Shown here piece by piece: positions 1 through 11,156 of a stretch of 64,000 bases of DNA; within the stretch, counting starts at the first letter, position 1; each line of letters begins with the position of its first letter. Source of the DNA: Guyanagaster necrorhizus (taxonomy: Eukaryota > Basidiomycota > Agaricomycetes > Agaricales > Physalacriaceae); the NCBI RefSeq assembly GCF_019112545.1, contig NW_025064907.1:364223-428222 (forward strand). The letters run 5' to 3'. Under the pieces are notes generated by a model. That model worked only from the letters and a program-made list of their open reading frames with translations, was not told the DNA's origin and searched no databases. A program made the position numbers and the translations under genes.

Positions 1-580
1 AAAAAATTGACGCGCACTGCTGGGTAGCCATAACCTGGACCTTCTTCCCCTCGCCATGCAAGTCATAGAAGACAAGCTTAGATCCACTCGAACGAATGTT
101 GTGGATCCGGCCAGCAAGGCTCTCCGTTGTACCCTCCAACTTCGTTCCAGGCAGGATCTTGCCTTCGGCGCCGTACGTATGGATGTACGATGTGATGGAC
201 GACGTCACATGAAACTTGTGAGGGTAAGGATTGGGGTTCTGGCTGGCCTTGAGAGCCAGTATTTGCCGTGAGCGCAGCTCATAGTATTGCTACACCATCA
301 TCAACAACGGTGCGAGGATCGATCTGCTGGGACCACTCACGTTAGGGTTGAGGTCGTCGTCGGATGGCTTGCTCTCTGCCTTGGCCTTGGCTGCAGATGG
401 AGGCGGCTTAGTCGCCTTGCTCGCTTCCTTTGCTCTCTGTTTTTCCCGGCGCTTGAGCTCCCTATCGCAAATCAATACCACGAAAGGAAAAAAAAAAAAA
501 AAGAGTAAATCCACCAACGTCTTGGAGATTATCTCCCCCGTAACAGGGTCCTTGTGTGTTACAGCCACTTCTGTAGACAT
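1..580 (-). CDS. KRS1: Cytosolic lysyl-tRNA synthetase, N-terminal part (runs off window)
   Basis: Class II aminoacyl-tRNA synthetase that charges tRNA-Lys with lysine in the cytosol. Three exons are visible on the minus strand: 580-519, 461-341 and 289 to beyond base 1, with introns 518-462 and 340-290, all GT..AG and phase-consistent. The start at 580 gives MSTEVAVTHKDPVTGEIISK, followed by the Lys/Arg-rich helix ELKRREKQR that fungal enzymes carry, the DDLNPN linker, then YELRSRQILALK and NPYPHKFHV, which lead into the OB-fold anticodon-binding domain (GTKLEGTTESLAGRI, SGSKLVFYDLHGEGKKVQV). The catalytic domain lies outside the window. The intron-1 polypyrimidine tract is a run of about 14 T. 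A broken second copy of this region lies at 6.58-6.89 kb. The family call is very secure; only the exact start is inferred. Confidence 0.92.
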
Positions 581-675
581 TTTTCGGTATATGGGACTGT
601 ATATATGCTTGGGAGGCGCGTATCGGGGGATCCTGGATGTCAGAGGAAGAGCACGAAAAAGTCGGTGCATGCACC

Positions 676-758
676 AAATATGAAAAAATATGACTCGGAA
701 TTCTGAAAAAACATTATTTTCGATCATAAGTGAACTCGGCATTCTCGGCTTAGTCCTT
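676..758 (+). repeat. Short dispersed repeat, copy 1 (upstream of KRS1)
   Basis: About 80 bases, containing GAAAAAATAT, AAAACATTATTTTCG and AAGTGAACTCGGCATT, recur at 6484-6567 with small changes. Here the block lies about 95 bases upstream of the lysyl-tRNA synthetase ATG and points against the gene; in the other copy it points the same way as the broken synthetase fragment. It could be a small mobile repeat or a rearrangement scar. No terminal inverted repeats were recognised. Confidence 0.6.
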
Positions 759-1513
759 ACCGGCGGCTATCCACAACTTGGAACTGGGTGAGGCAAGCAA
801 GAGATAATCATAAAGGGGATATTGTCAACCATATACGTACACGTATGCCTAGTTCATCTCTGACGCACCGCTTGCTAAATCTTAACCTCAAGGATGTCGA
901 CATCGTGCAAATCTCGCATCCTACGGGAAAAAAAGTATGCGTAATTTACTCTAAGGGTCGCAACAGCACCGAGTCCCGACGGGTTCGAGGAGATATTTCG
1001 GCTTGAAGGCATCCTTTACACGCACAACGTCGTAAGTATTCGACTTTCTAGTGTATATGATTACCTATCGTTACCGATGCAGCTGAACGAAGTTTATTAA
1101 GTATATTCTCTAGGCGACGAACACAGGACCATGCACATTTACATCTCGGACATAAATTCCCAACATGTTTGCAAGCGCAACCCAAGACCTGTATGCAAGG
1201 CTTTTTGTATTCCTCACGCCTCCCTCTATTTCAGCCATTTATGAGAGACAGAAAAGCATAGTCAATTGTATTTCTACAAAATACATATGTGGGATCCGCC
1301 CAGGCCAAACATATTTTCGCATAGAGAATAGTAAAAGAAACCCCAAGGGCTAAATTAGGCACAAAAAATGAAAAAAAAGATATCCAACGGTATTCATGAT
1401 AGATCGCTAAAAACAAAATTAGTACAGCTAAAAAAAATAAATAGTCAAAACATCACCAAAAAAAAAAAAAAACAAAGCAAAGAAAACACACCTCTTCAAG
1501 AGCGTAGCGTATT
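759..1513. other. Intergenic, no gene recognised
   Basis: No coding signal found. Contains A- and T-rich runs (for example 15 A near 1458-1472), and its right end must include the 3' untranslated region of the minus-strand gene ending at 1514. Confidence 0.5.
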
Positions 1514-4314
1514 TTACCGAGAAGGAGGCATATATCGCCTCTCCTCTCTCAGATCCCTCGCATATCCTGCATTTCTCGGAATATAGCTCTGCCTAACCGG
1601 TCTATCATACGTCGCCGGATACTCTCTCGAATACTCAGCAGAAGCACTGCTCCCAACCGTACTCGCAGACGTCGGCGGCTGGCTGCGCGACGAGTCATAA
1701 TAACTACTCCCAGCGCTCGTCGGAGGCGGTTGAGCCGGTGATACTGGCCTCTCATACGACGCACGTCCGCCATAGTAATCATAATCATCCCTCGAGCGCT
1801 TCACAGGAGGCCTCAAGTCATCCGCAGGAGGTGCCCCCGCCAACCGAGTCCTCAGCGGGCTCGGACTCGGACTGCGTGGACGTCTGGTACCAGTGTATCC
1901 CGGACTGGGAGTCGTCGCGGTGCCTGTGAACCGCGCGTCCCTAGCTGAGGGAGGAGGAGGAGGAGGCGGCGGATACGTCCGCTCTCTGTCATCTCCTGCA
2001 GCAGCCGGAGCAGTAGTCGGTGGATAGTCTGTCAACCTTGTGCTCAGAGGTCTAGTCGGATCGTACGATGATCGCGCTGGAGAAGGTGCCCTAGGAGGTG
2101 GAGGAACAGGAGGATAGCTCGTCGTCCTTCGTTCGCGCTCTTCTCGTGTCTCCCATGCACTTGCTGTGGAGGTCCGAGGAGCATCGAATCGGTCTCGATC
2201 GGCGCCTCTGGCATTGTACTTCCAATAGTCGTCATCCCAATCACGGCCCCGACCTTCATAGGGCGCCTGAGAGTAAGAGGGTGGCCAGTCTCGTCTTTCT
2301 GCCGTGGTCGGAGGCGGCACATACCTCCGATCCCTTTCATCGTAAGCTTCCCTAGGAGGAGGATCCGGGGCAAACTGTCGCCTCAAGCGGTCTCGATCCC
2401 TAGCGAGGTCAGCAGCCGAAGGCGGAGAGAATCTTCCAGGGCCAGAGTATCCTTCCACTCTGTCCCTGTCCCTGTCCCTGTCTCTGTCCCTTTCTCTGTC
2501 TCTGTCTCTGTCGTCTTGGATCTCACCTGGACGGTAATTATTTGGGACTGGACGCGTGAGCTTGGGAGGAGGACGATAGGACTCAGAACGAGGAGTTGGT
2601 GATGCAATTTTTGAACGTGTATCCTCACGAGCTACCGACGGCGCACGAGTGTACGTGCTTGTCCTGGGTGGAGACACCGGCCTGGAATAGCGGTCACCTC
2701 CTGGACGAGGCGTACGATCATCTTGTCGAGGGGGACGGTCCTCTGCAGCAAGCGGACGAGCAGTGTCAGCACGGTCATGATCACGTTCAGGAACGTTTGA
2801 TGTCGAGCGTGCCAGCCTATCATCAGGTTGAGGCGTTCGGCCATTGACAGGTTCCGTTGCCGATTGAGAGAGACGTTCTCCAAGACTAGGTCCCGGATGG
2901 GGAGGTTCAGCCCTTGGTTGAGTGATACGGTCTTGCAAAGAAGGACGGCTGATGCGCTCTTCAAGCGTAGCAGGACGAGCTGCCCTATCGTCAGCTGGAA
3001 TCCGTGCAACCGGTTGAGAAGGCCTCGTGATGCCGGAAGGCGGTGGTAAATCGCGGTCAACAGGCCTGATAGGACGCTCATCACGAGAAGAAGATGGCGG
3101 CGCTCGAGAATCAGAGATGAGAGGCCGAGAATCCACAGGAGGACGAGAAAGTCGGTCGTCAGACAAAGAAGGACGAGGTCCACGCTCCTCAGCAGACAGA
3201 GGACGGGGTCCGCGCTCGTCAACAGGTGGACCACGACGGTCATCAGCTATATCGTCTCTGGAATCATACCGACGAGGAGGGAGACCGCTTCTGCTATAGT
3301 CTGGCTCGTAGTGCCGTTGATCTGGAGGCGGTCTTCGTGCATCCGTCATTCTTCTGTCGTCTCTGTACCGGAAGCGATCCCTGTCTCGATCGCGCTCCCG
3401 ATCTGCGTCTCTTCCATCGTAGTGCCGCGATGCCTCCTTTGCCGGGGGAAGAGTACGATCGCGGTTGTTGCGAGCATCAGACAGGCGCCTATCATCACTA
3501 GATGGCACATCATCTCTGTGGGACCAACCCGCTCTAGAGCGCTCGTCAGGTGGTGGTCCTCTGGACTCTGCTCGCTGGGAGTCCGATTTGATGATCCCAG
3601 AAGAGTCATTTCCGTTGACCATTGCTGAGCGTTGAGGTGGAACAGAGTCTGCCAAGGGAAGTTGGGGTTTTTGTTCATTCAGTTCATGGGCGGGCTTGGC
3701 GGTAGTATTGTCAGCGTATCGTCCACCACCGTTGATCTGAGAAAAAAAAAAAAGAATGAGAAAAATTAGCGAAAAAATGATAGACGTGGTTGACGCACGC
3801 TGGCCGTATCTGTCAGCATCCTCGAACCCTCCCAATTTTCCTTCCGCGGCCTAGAGGTATCCGACGTTGGGAGTTGGCCCGACTTGGATGGCGATGAGCT
3901 GTCGTGATAGTCAGGCGCCTGTTCTGGATGATGCGGCACTTGGGATGAAGAGCTTGGACCCTTGTAGATGCTTGCGAGAGCCGCAGGATTAGGAATGGCA
4001 CGATAAAACTCGTGCTGACCAGCCTTTATCCTTTGCTTGAGATTTTCGAGGACCTCGAGATCGTTTGAGCCAGGGCGGGGTTGCTGCTGTTGCTGATAAA
4101 AAGGCTGCTGCTGTACGAAAGGTTGAAAGTTGAAAGGAAAAGACTGTGCCATTGTGTACGCTTGATTGGATCCCATGAGGGTAGCAGGCGATTCTTCGCT
4201 GGGAGTAGGAACGAGATATGATGAGTTGGGATCCTCCGTGAGAGTAGTGACAGTTCGTTCGCGGTTGTTGGGGTTCCTCCCTTTTCGCTGTTTCTTGTTT
4301 TGTCTTGCTGACAT
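1514..4314 (-). CDS. Hypothetical Arg/Asp/Pro/Ser-rich protein, 912 residues
   Basis: Two exons, 4314-3799 and 3736-1514, joined across a 62-base GT..AG intron (3798-3737) in phase 0, give 172 + 740 = 912 residues. The N-terminus is basic (MSARQNKKQRKGR), followed by a Gln-rich stretch (QQQPFYQQQQQ, about residue 70) and a possibly ordered segment NDLEVLENLKQRIKAGQHEF. The rest is largely disordered: many RD, DDR, RPP and RPS repeats, a near-perfect Asp-Arg alternation around residues 530-550, poly-Pro runs, and YDYYG/SYYDSS motifs close to the end. The composition resembles nuclear RNA-processing or transcription-scaffold proteins, but no domain is recognised and no function is assigned. The single clean intron and the long open frame support a real gene. 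Confidence 0.8.
2452..2518 (-). repeat. Coding hexanucleotide repeat (Asp-Arg tract)
   Basis: A tandem series of GTCCCT/GTCTCT units on the plus strand, read on the minus strand as alternating Asp/Glu-Arg codons within the 912-residue protein. It is a likely site of copy-number slippage. Confidence 0.75.
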
Positions 4315-6483
4315 GAATGGATCCCCCGCCTTGTTTGCACCTGCGTCCGTCAGAAATTTGCCTCCGCTTAACCGCTTAGACCACCGTGCTCACCGTCCGC
4401 GTCACGCAGATATGGTTTCAGATGCGCGTGGTACAAAGAAACATGTGTCTGACTTTGCCCTTGATCCGTGCGTCACCACTGCCAAATCGATTTGCCTCCT
4501 TTCTGATTTCGCCTTCCTTGCTTTTTTGTTCTTCTTATTGTTGTTCTCTTTACAGATTTCTTTTATATTGCTACTTATAGCGACGCATCCCAATTCCCTT
4601 CTTCGCTCGCAAGCTTAACCAGGTCATAATGTGGAAACTGAAAGACTGCGGGGGATGCTAGTCACGGTAACAATCGGACTCGGAGCCGCTCCAGGGACAT
4701 CGGAATAAAAGACCTTCCTCCAGAGAACAAAAGGCCAAGAGGGCACAAGTTTGATATTTATTTCCGAACGAGATCAGAAAATGAAGCCCCTGTCGGCCAG
4801 AGTATATGATGTTCATGTATGGTAGGCTTGCCTGGAGATGATGTAGTTAAGGTTTTATAGTCATTACCAGATGACAAGTAGGAAGAATTGTGTAGCGTAT
4901 ATGAAGCGCATCCGAAGAACTGCTAGGGCGAAGGGCCGACTTAGATACGCTATAAGGGAAGCAAACTCCTGGAATAGAACAGCATCGAGTCGTTCTCGCA
5001 AACGACATACCCACAATCGTTGGTAGATGCGGATCGCCTTTGTTTTCCTGTTGACTCTATTACGAAAGGAATTCCTTCTGAGATAGAGACCGTAGAGCAA
5101 GGATACCGCTGACTCCCGTAGGATTCACCACCAGGACAGATAGCGGGCCACGAGCGATCTATCTTCCCCTTCATCGTCAAGGATCTGTCGGTTCGGATAG
5201 TCAGAAAATTTAAGGATAGACTGTTGATCCCAATCAGCTACTTTGTTCCTCTGCATTAGCAATGAGCAGAATGCGGTCGAAAAAGATGCTGTAAAGGACG
5301 GGCCAAAATATCTGCTCGAATCCGCTAGCACCATTGTGATGCTTGAAATTACGCAGGGCAATGTAAATTTACTCGGGCCATGAGTCACGATAATTGCAAA
5401 AGATGTCTGGGCTACACAATCTAGGAGCGAAGACTAGAAGCATGCATGGGATGAATTAAGCATACTTACTCAAGTTCCCTGCATGACAGACCCAATGATG
5501 GCGGTCGTGACGTTTGATAAAACAATAAGGTATTCTTCAGGATGTTGTTATTGCAATACCGAGGGAGCTTTGCATTCCTAGCAGAACATGAGATCTGAAG
5601 AAAGGTGAACGAAGACCCTTACCTATTGTAAGAGCAATATCCAATGTTTTTAGCGTAGCTCATATTCAGCGATAACATTCAAACCGAATAACTTTCCGAT
5701 CTTCGCATCGAGGGCAAGCTGCACAGTAAGAAATTCCAAGATGCGGGTCCATCGAGCGACGTTACGTGTCCGAATTCTGTTGACCCGAGAGAAATGGTGA
5801 GACAACATCAAACAGAGACAGAGAAAACTAACCAGGCAGAATAGACAGAAGGACGCGAAAAGGAGAAAACCCGTACGCGTACATCCCAAGGAGGACGAAA
5901 CTCGTGTCAAATAGCGAAATACCACCCAGTCTACCACCATGAGACGAATCCCGAGAGCGAAGGCCTGGCGGTTCGGGGAGACGCCCAATTCCTGACCGCG
6001 GAACTGCCACTAGTGATATAATCAATACTCTGCCTCTTTCCCTGTGCGCTCTTCAGAAGATATCACTTCATGTTCATGCCCGAGCTGAAAGTGACATGAC
6101 GGCTTCGAACACATTATTCATGTCGAGTGTGGAGGTTTCTTTGGTTTTAGGCAATGAAGACATCGACGAAACCAACAGCGGAATAGATGAAAGCTGAGAG
6201 GACATAACGATGGCTTTCATAAAATGGGCGGGCACGGATCGGTCCTACGTGAGGTAGTGCGAGGAGGTAAATCGGGTGAAGGAGTGGTGGGGCCTACGTT
6301 TGGACTGGCGGTGGAGGGAAGGATTGGCATCCATTGATGGGATTGTCATCTGGGACGTCGTTTGGGAAGACGACAACAGCGTCAAGTGCGGGGGAAGGTA
6401 CTGCATGAGGGAGGAAGATGGTGGGGGAGGAAGGAAAGGAACGACGGAGTTGTACGCAAGATTGCGCGTGATATTTTGCAGAT
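4315..6483. other. No confidently supported gene; possible weak minus-strand gene
   Basis: The minus strand between about 6025 and 4864 has short open stretches that could be exons. One, at 6025-5828, ends in a hydrophobic segment (SFVLLGMYAYGFSPF) followed by a GT..AG-like gap at about 5826-5770 and then RNVARWTRILEFLTVQLALD. Another, at 5100-4864, is basic, then hydrophobic. Frames break between them and no family is recognised, so this could be a decayed membrane-protein gene or chance. Confidence 0.3.
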
Positions 6484-6567
6484 ATGTATGAAAAAATATA
6501 ATTATGAACGAGAATTCGAAAAAACATTATTTTCGTAAGTGAACTCGGCATTTACGGCTTGGTCCTC
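6484..6567 (+). repeat. Short dispersed repeat, copy 2
   Basis: Similar to 676-758 (shared GAAAAAATAT, ACATTATTTTCG and AAGTGAACTCGGCATT). It lies immediately before the broken lysyl-tRNA synthetase fragment and in the same direction, opposite to its relation to the intact gene. Confidence 0.6.
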
Positions 6568-6574
6568 TAACACC

Positions 6575-6893
6575 CAGGATCCCCAAGACGTTGGTGGATT
6601 TCCCTTTTTTTCCATCGCATTTCTGATTTGCGATAGGGAGCTCAAGCGCCGGGAAAAACCAGAGAGCGAAGGAAGCAAGAAAGGTGGCCAAGGCAGAGAG
6701 TAAGCCATCTGACGATGACCTCAACCCTAACGTGAGTGCCTTTGCCGATCGATCCTCGCGTCGTTGTTAACGAAAGTCTAGAAATACTACGAGCTGCGCT
6801 CGAGGCAGATACTGGCTCTCAAGGCCAGCCAGAATCCCGATCCTTACCCTCACAAGTTTCATGTAACCTCATTTATAACAACGTACATACGGC
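6575..6893 (+). pseudogene. Broken lysyl-tRNA synthetase 5' fragment
   Basis: Plus-strand DNA closely matching the intact synthetase gene at 1-580: the end of exon 1 (AAGACGTTGGTGG), intron 1, exon 2 beginning GAGCTCAAGCGCCGGG and ending AACCCTAAC, an intron starting GTGAGTG, and the first part of exon 3, coding for YYELRSRQILALKAS, then PYPHKFHVTS. Exon 2 has one extra C after CGGGAAAAA and an internal deletion of about 27 bases, so the frame is lost. Similarity ends abruptly near 6893, before the OB-fold. Because both introns are retained, this is a DNA-level duplication, not a retrocopy. Confidence 0.88.
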
Positions 6894-8541
6894 TCCGAAA
6901 GCACGATTCCACCCGACCGCAACGTCTTTGGGCTATCCCAGAAGATCGAACAGCATCTTTGGATGAACCTGTAGCTCCAAGAGTGGAACAACACAGTCGA
7001 GGATGAGGATGAGCGAGAAGAGGAGGCCGAAGAAGGTGGAGTCAAGGGACTGGAGAAACGATCGGTTGAGGAGACCGTGGTCACTACCAGCCCGTGCAGA
7101 TTCGTACATGCTCTTCTTGAGAATCCTGGATTCAGCGTATTGAAGACTGGGAGAGGTTTCGATGGGTCATCATCCGGGGCTGGGAGAATGTGTCTTGGGT
7201 GGGTGCGTTTGTGCCAGAGTTACTCTAGCCAACCTTTGCAGATTAATGCTTTGCAGCCTCTGGCTACTGAAAGTGCTAAAAGTGCTAATTGGGGCGTATT
7301 TTACGAACGAGGGAATCGCAGGCATAAGTGATCCTTAGTGAGTTGCATCCTTGATTTTTTTCCCGTCTTCTGATGTGCCTGCGATTGCTAGTACCAAGGA
7401 CCGCTGTGGTTGTGACCGTCATTTAAATGGATCGAGATGACGCATTCAGTGTCTGCAACATGTCCAACATGTTAACGAACAGCCACAGGACATGTCATGA
7501 CTAAGTCGAAATCACGGAGGGGTGTTTGTCTGGCGATAATGGATCAAGAGTGCTATGAGGACGTGTAGAAGAACTCGCGACGACGACAATACCAAGCTAT
7601 TACCAAACCACTCAAGAGAACGTTTTGGCGTGGTGCAATAGACATCACGACGTACTGCAGTGTGAAATCTCGCACCATTACTGATCAACAAACTGTTCTG
7701 CGCACGCAGCTTTCCAACCTTGCTTTTTCACCATCTTACCATCGTGACGCAAGGCGCTTATCGTTGCCATCTCCGTGATGCCACAGTGACGATGTGAAGA
7801 ACAATACTATTTAGCAAATTTGCGGAGGTACTGGAAACCGCCGCCGCCTGAGAAAGTGCCGGACTCAAATTGAACAGTTTCCACATCGCGAGAACTCCGC
7901 CTGTTCCTCGTCACATTGTTTGTAAAGTTTTGAACTTCAGCTCAATCTCACTAGGCCGACATCACAGAAGTGGGAATCAGTTCAGTGTCTCCGCTTGAGG
8001 TGATGCTCTCTTGTGAAACTGCTATAAAGCGGTTAGTGCCATTCAAGCATTGCCCTGCTTTCTCTCCAATATACTCTTTCACTGCCGATCACCTTAGCGC
8101 GTACTTCTTCTGCTGTGAGATATGAGTCTCTTCGCAGTCCTTCACTACCTCGTGGCTAATTGGCTTTCGTAGCAAATTGAAACACCGGAGTCAACCCGAC
8201 TTTCAATGACCCTTAATCTTAGCCTTGGTGATCACTCAAAATGAACCAACCCCAATGACTGCGGGGCGCCTTTGTTGCCTGTGGCCGGCCTTCGAATCTC
8301 TGGGCGCCTCCCCAGAACTTCTGTGAAGGTCTAAGGGTCATGTAGCACACCTTCACAAGCGGGTAACAAGTGGAGACCAGTCAATACACCCAGCACTTCC
8401 ACAGCGTACAAATCACCACAATCATCGGGTTTCCGTTCCAAGGCCCGTCCTCTGGTCTTTTCGACTCTAACTCTCATCTCTGTGGTCGTCGCATTTGTCT
8501 TAGGTCTTCCTCAGAGTCACTTTTTACAACTTTACACAAAG
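6894..8541. other. Intergenic; contains leader region of GTPase 1
   Basis: No coding gene recognised. A TATA-like box (TATAAAG, 8023-8029) and the likely transcribed leader of the first GTPase gene fall in the right half. An acidic open stretch near 6970-7080 (about residues 'EDEDERE') continues from the broken synthetase and is probably meaningless. Confidence 0.4.
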
Positions 8542-8593
8542 GTGCTCGATACAACTGAAGAATAAACATCGCTTCTGACCTGTACGTTTTCAG
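8542..8593 (+). other. 5' leader intron of GTPase 1
   Basis: A GT (after ACACAAAG) to AG (TACGTTTTCAG) interval of 52 bases ending 18 bases before the ATG at 8612. The same placement of an intron just ahead of the start codon is seen in GTPases 2, 3 and 4, and probably in 5. Confidence 0.65.
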
Positions 8594-8611
8594 CCCTCAG
8601 GTTCATTAAGA

Positions 8612-9916
8612 ATGGGTGCTGCTGGCTCAGTCATTCCTGCAGTTGTTGCAGCAGCAGGAGCCATCCCCGGTATCCTTGGCGCAGTGCGGGGCAGCAAAGT
8701 CAAGGAAAACCCGACGATGGCCACCATCGAGGGGCAGCTCAAAAATGCGGAGGCAGAGAAACTCAAGGCCCAGAAGCAGGCGGAGCAGTTCGAACGAGAG
8801 GTGCAGGCGCAAAAGGAAAGGATCAAAAACCTGCAGGATGCAACAGACAGAACGAGTCAACTTGTCGAACAGCTGGAAAGGGAAAGGCAAGCGCAGGCCG
8901 AGAGAAGCAGGGTCCAGCAGGAGGAGGTCGAAAGAGCGACTCAGACGGCAGCGCAATTGCAGAGGGAGAAGCAAGAGCAAGCCGAAATTGCCCAACGAGA
9001 ACGGGAGGCAGCTCAGAGGGCTGCTCAGGCTGCTAAGGAGTTGCAAGAGCAGGTGCGCAAGAAGGAAGAAGAGATGAAGAAGGTTTTGGAGGTCCAGAAG
9101 GAGATGGAGGCGAAGTGGAAGAAGGGGATCCATCCGGTTGAGTGGCCTTCTCGCGAGCAGTACGAGGCGAACAAACAACGTTTTTACAAGGAGGGAAAGT
9201 TCCATCTCGCCATCGCTGGAATTTCGGGGACGGGAAAATCGTCTCTTATCAATGCCTTTCGAGGCATTTGGGACGATGAGCAAGGCACCGCTGCGACGGA
9301 TATCGTTGAAAGCACGTCGGTGGTTACTCCTTACCCTGATCCGAATCCTGCCAACCCTTTCATTTGGTTCGATGTCCCAGGTTCGGGAACACTCGCGTGC
9401 TCAGACTGGACCTACTTTAATGACCAAGGACTCTATATCTTCGACGCCATCATCGTCTTATTTAATGACCGCTTCACCGCCACCGACATCGCCATCTTGA
9501 AGAACTGCGAGCGATACAAAATCCCGACCTACATCGTTCGTTCTAAATCTGATATTCACATTGAGAATCTCATCAAGAAGAAAAGGCGGGGAGCTGGCGC
9601 GAAGAATGACCCTGCCAAGATTCTTGACGAGGCTCGCAAGGAGTACCTCTCTAAGACGCAGGAGAGTGTTAGGTTGAATCTGATGAAGAACGATCCTCCG
9701 ATACGCTCGCAGAAGATGTATGCTGTCTCACGAGATACGCTGACTATGGTTGTTCGGGAGGAGCTGGTTGAGGATAGTCTTGTGCTGAACGAGGTCGAGC
9801 TGCTGAGGGATATCCTTCAGGATGCGTATTCGCGACGATCGGAGAAGTCGTACAGTTCCATGGCGGATCTCATGAAAAAAGCCGGCATGGATATCCTCCG
9901 TTTCTTTACCAACTAA
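8612..9916 (+). CDS. IRG-like GTPase 1 (434 residues)
   Basis: Predicted dynamin-like P-loop GTPase of the immunity-related GTPase (IRG) type. N-terminus MGAAGSV fits the myristoylation pattern (Gly2, Ser6) and is followed by an Ala/Val/Ile-rich stretch to about residue 26. Residues 35-185 form a long Glu/Lys/Gln-rich coiled coil. The G domain starts at KFHLAIAGISGTGKS (P-loop GISGTGKS, residues 203-210), then a switch-I-like ESTSVVTPY, G3 DVPGSGT (254-260) and a G4-like RSKSD (near 310-314; classic G4 is NKxD/TKxD). A conserved YAVSRDTL and the C-terminal tail SSMADLMKKAG follow. Single coding exon with a leader intron at 8542-8593. It is the first of six same-strand paralogues. Cell-autonomous defence or membrane remodelling is an inference from animal IRG proteins, not shown here. 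Confidence 0.88.
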   Translation: MGAAGSVIPAVVAAAGAIPGILGAVRGSKVKENPTMATIEGQLKNAEAEKLKAQKQAEQFEREVQAQKERIKNLQDATDRTSQLVEQLERERQAQAERSRVQQEEVERATQTAAQLQREKQEQAEIAQREREAAQRAAQAAKELQEQVRKKEEEMKKVLEVQKEMEAKWKKGIHPVEWPSREQYEANKQRFYKEGKFHLAIAGISGTGKSSLINAFRGIWDDEQGTAATDIVESTSVVTPYPDPNPANPFIWFDVPGSGTLACSDWTYFNDQGLYIFDAIIVLFNDRFTATDIAILKNCERYKIPTYIVRSKSDIHIENLIKKKRRGAGAKNDPAKILDEARKEYLSKTQESVRLNLMKNDPPIRSQKMYAVSRDTLTMVVREELVEDSLVLNEVELLRDILQDAYSRRSEKSYSSMADLMKKAGMDILRFFTN

Positions 9917-10534
9917 TGAGGTCTGGTTCCCTCTATTTTCTTCTGCTACGGACATTTTTTCTTACAGCTTTGTTTTTTGGTATCTGGAGGATTTAGCTCA
10001 GCCTTTACTCTTTTTGTTTCTTTTGCGGCTTGCCCGAATTGATCTCAGCGTATTGAATTGTCTCCGGACCTTTCTTCTGTAAAATCTACCATAGCTGTCG
10101 CCTCGAACACAATCTTGGTGATGTATGTGGCTGATCGTCTCTAGGTACATATCAAGTCGGATAGCAGGCACGCTAATCTATTTCATTTGTGTCTACCTAA
10201 GACTGCAATCAGAGTAATCTCTCCATATCAATATATCTGTACATTCGGCTGCCGTTACACGTCGACATCAACCAAGAGGACAAGGCGGTAACCATATGGG
10301 AGAAATGTTGAGAGTACGAGCCATGACTGCAGGCACAGTCGTACGGACCCTAATTTAGTTATCGGTACTCGCAATTTTCGCCGTTTACACAGCCACACAT
10401 CTTAGCGACCTACCGTCCGCTAAGATATACATTCTATTTTCTTGTTCCAGGCTGACCCTCCCTGTGCTCGTATCACCGTGAAACCTCGCCACCATGACCT
10501 CCCAAACTTCCTGGCCCACTGCTCAACAAGAAAG

Positions 10535-11085
10535 GTATCATAGCATTCTCACGGTGCAGGCTCTTCCTACTTCCTTTCGGTTTGGCTTTCAAGTTTCTCA
10601 TCACATCCGACGTGGTAAGGTAAAGAATTTGGGACTGCTGTCTCAGTATGTTAACGGCGAGCTTACTTGTTCTCAGGGTCCATATGGCAAAAAGGCACTT
10701 AGAGAATTTCCGACAGCACATCTTCACACCACCCCTTAGTTGCAAGGAAACCATCTGGTTCTTAACGTGCTTCGCTCTTCCGCCGCATTGTGATACAACA
10801 AAGTGTTGTCCCATGTCAACGAAACCTATAGTTTGCCCTTGCCCTTCACCCACCCCTGTGCGTCTAGCGCCTCACGCACACACACAACCGTCACTAAAAT
10901 TATGCAGATCACCGCCTTCACTCCTTACAATTGGACCGTGTTCTTGGTTCCATCATTTGACTAGTTCCTGTGCAGCTTTCCATCGATAACGACCAATAGT
11001 CTCTTCCATGATCTGTGAGGCAAGGTATATTTTTGGATTTTTGCCAGAAGAAAATAATCAGATAGCGCCTATCTTATGACGGGCA
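10535..11085 (+). repeat. Upstream direct repeat, copy 1 (before GTPase 2)
   Basis: About 550 bases similar to 13532-14071 upstream of GTPase 3, roughly 85-90% by eye over most of the length. It shows that the array grew by unequal duplication including promoter regions. Within it 10821-10935 is almost unchanged between copies. The copy ends with the TAGCGCCTAT motif. Confidence 0.85.
10821..10935. other. Near-identical 115-base noncoding block, copy 1
   Basis: From GAAACCTATAG to TTACAATTGGA it differs from 13807-13921 at one position by eye, while the flanks differ at about one base in ten. No long frame is shared. Includes a CACGCACACACACA tract. Confidence 0.7.
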
Positions 11086-11156
11086 CGCGAAGTTGGAGCT
11101 GTGATCGCAAGGGTCGCTCTTTGTATGAAACCCGGGGCTTATAAGAATCTTCACAG
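11063..11156 (+). promoter_or_regulatory. Putative promoter of GTPase 2
   Basis: TAGCGCCTATCTTATGACGG (11063-11082) lies about 75 bases before TATAAGAATCTTCACAG (11140-11156). Both elements recur upstream of GTPases 3 and 5, and the TATA/CTTCAC part recurs upstream of 4. TATA function is inferred from sequence and position. Confidence 0.55.

Noticed and set aside
348..683. Plus-strand frames over the lysyl-tRNA synthetase start
   Set aside because: They are shadows of the minus-strand exons and the T-rich intron.
2452..2518. CRISPR-like or structured repeat
   Set aside because: It is a simple coding hexanucleotide repeat without spacers, in a eukaryotic gene.
2632..3243. 203-codon minus-strand frame inside the Arg/Asp-rich protein gene
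   Set aside because: Alternate frame of the same low-complexity coding repeat; the main frame is continuous across 2.2 kb and joins in phase to exon 1.
6893..7331. Continuation of the synthetase fragment into an acidic open frame
   Set aside because: The homology ends at about 6893; the downstream open stretch has no counterpart in the intact gene and no recognisable product.
8627..9283. Long Leu-rich open frames antisense to the coiled-coil part of each GTPase (also 11343-12242, 14376-15197, 16850-17845)
   Set aside because: They are mirror images of Glu/Gln/Lys codon runs (CTC, TTG, CTT on the reverse strand) and repeat wherever the coiled coil occurs; no start context, introns or family.
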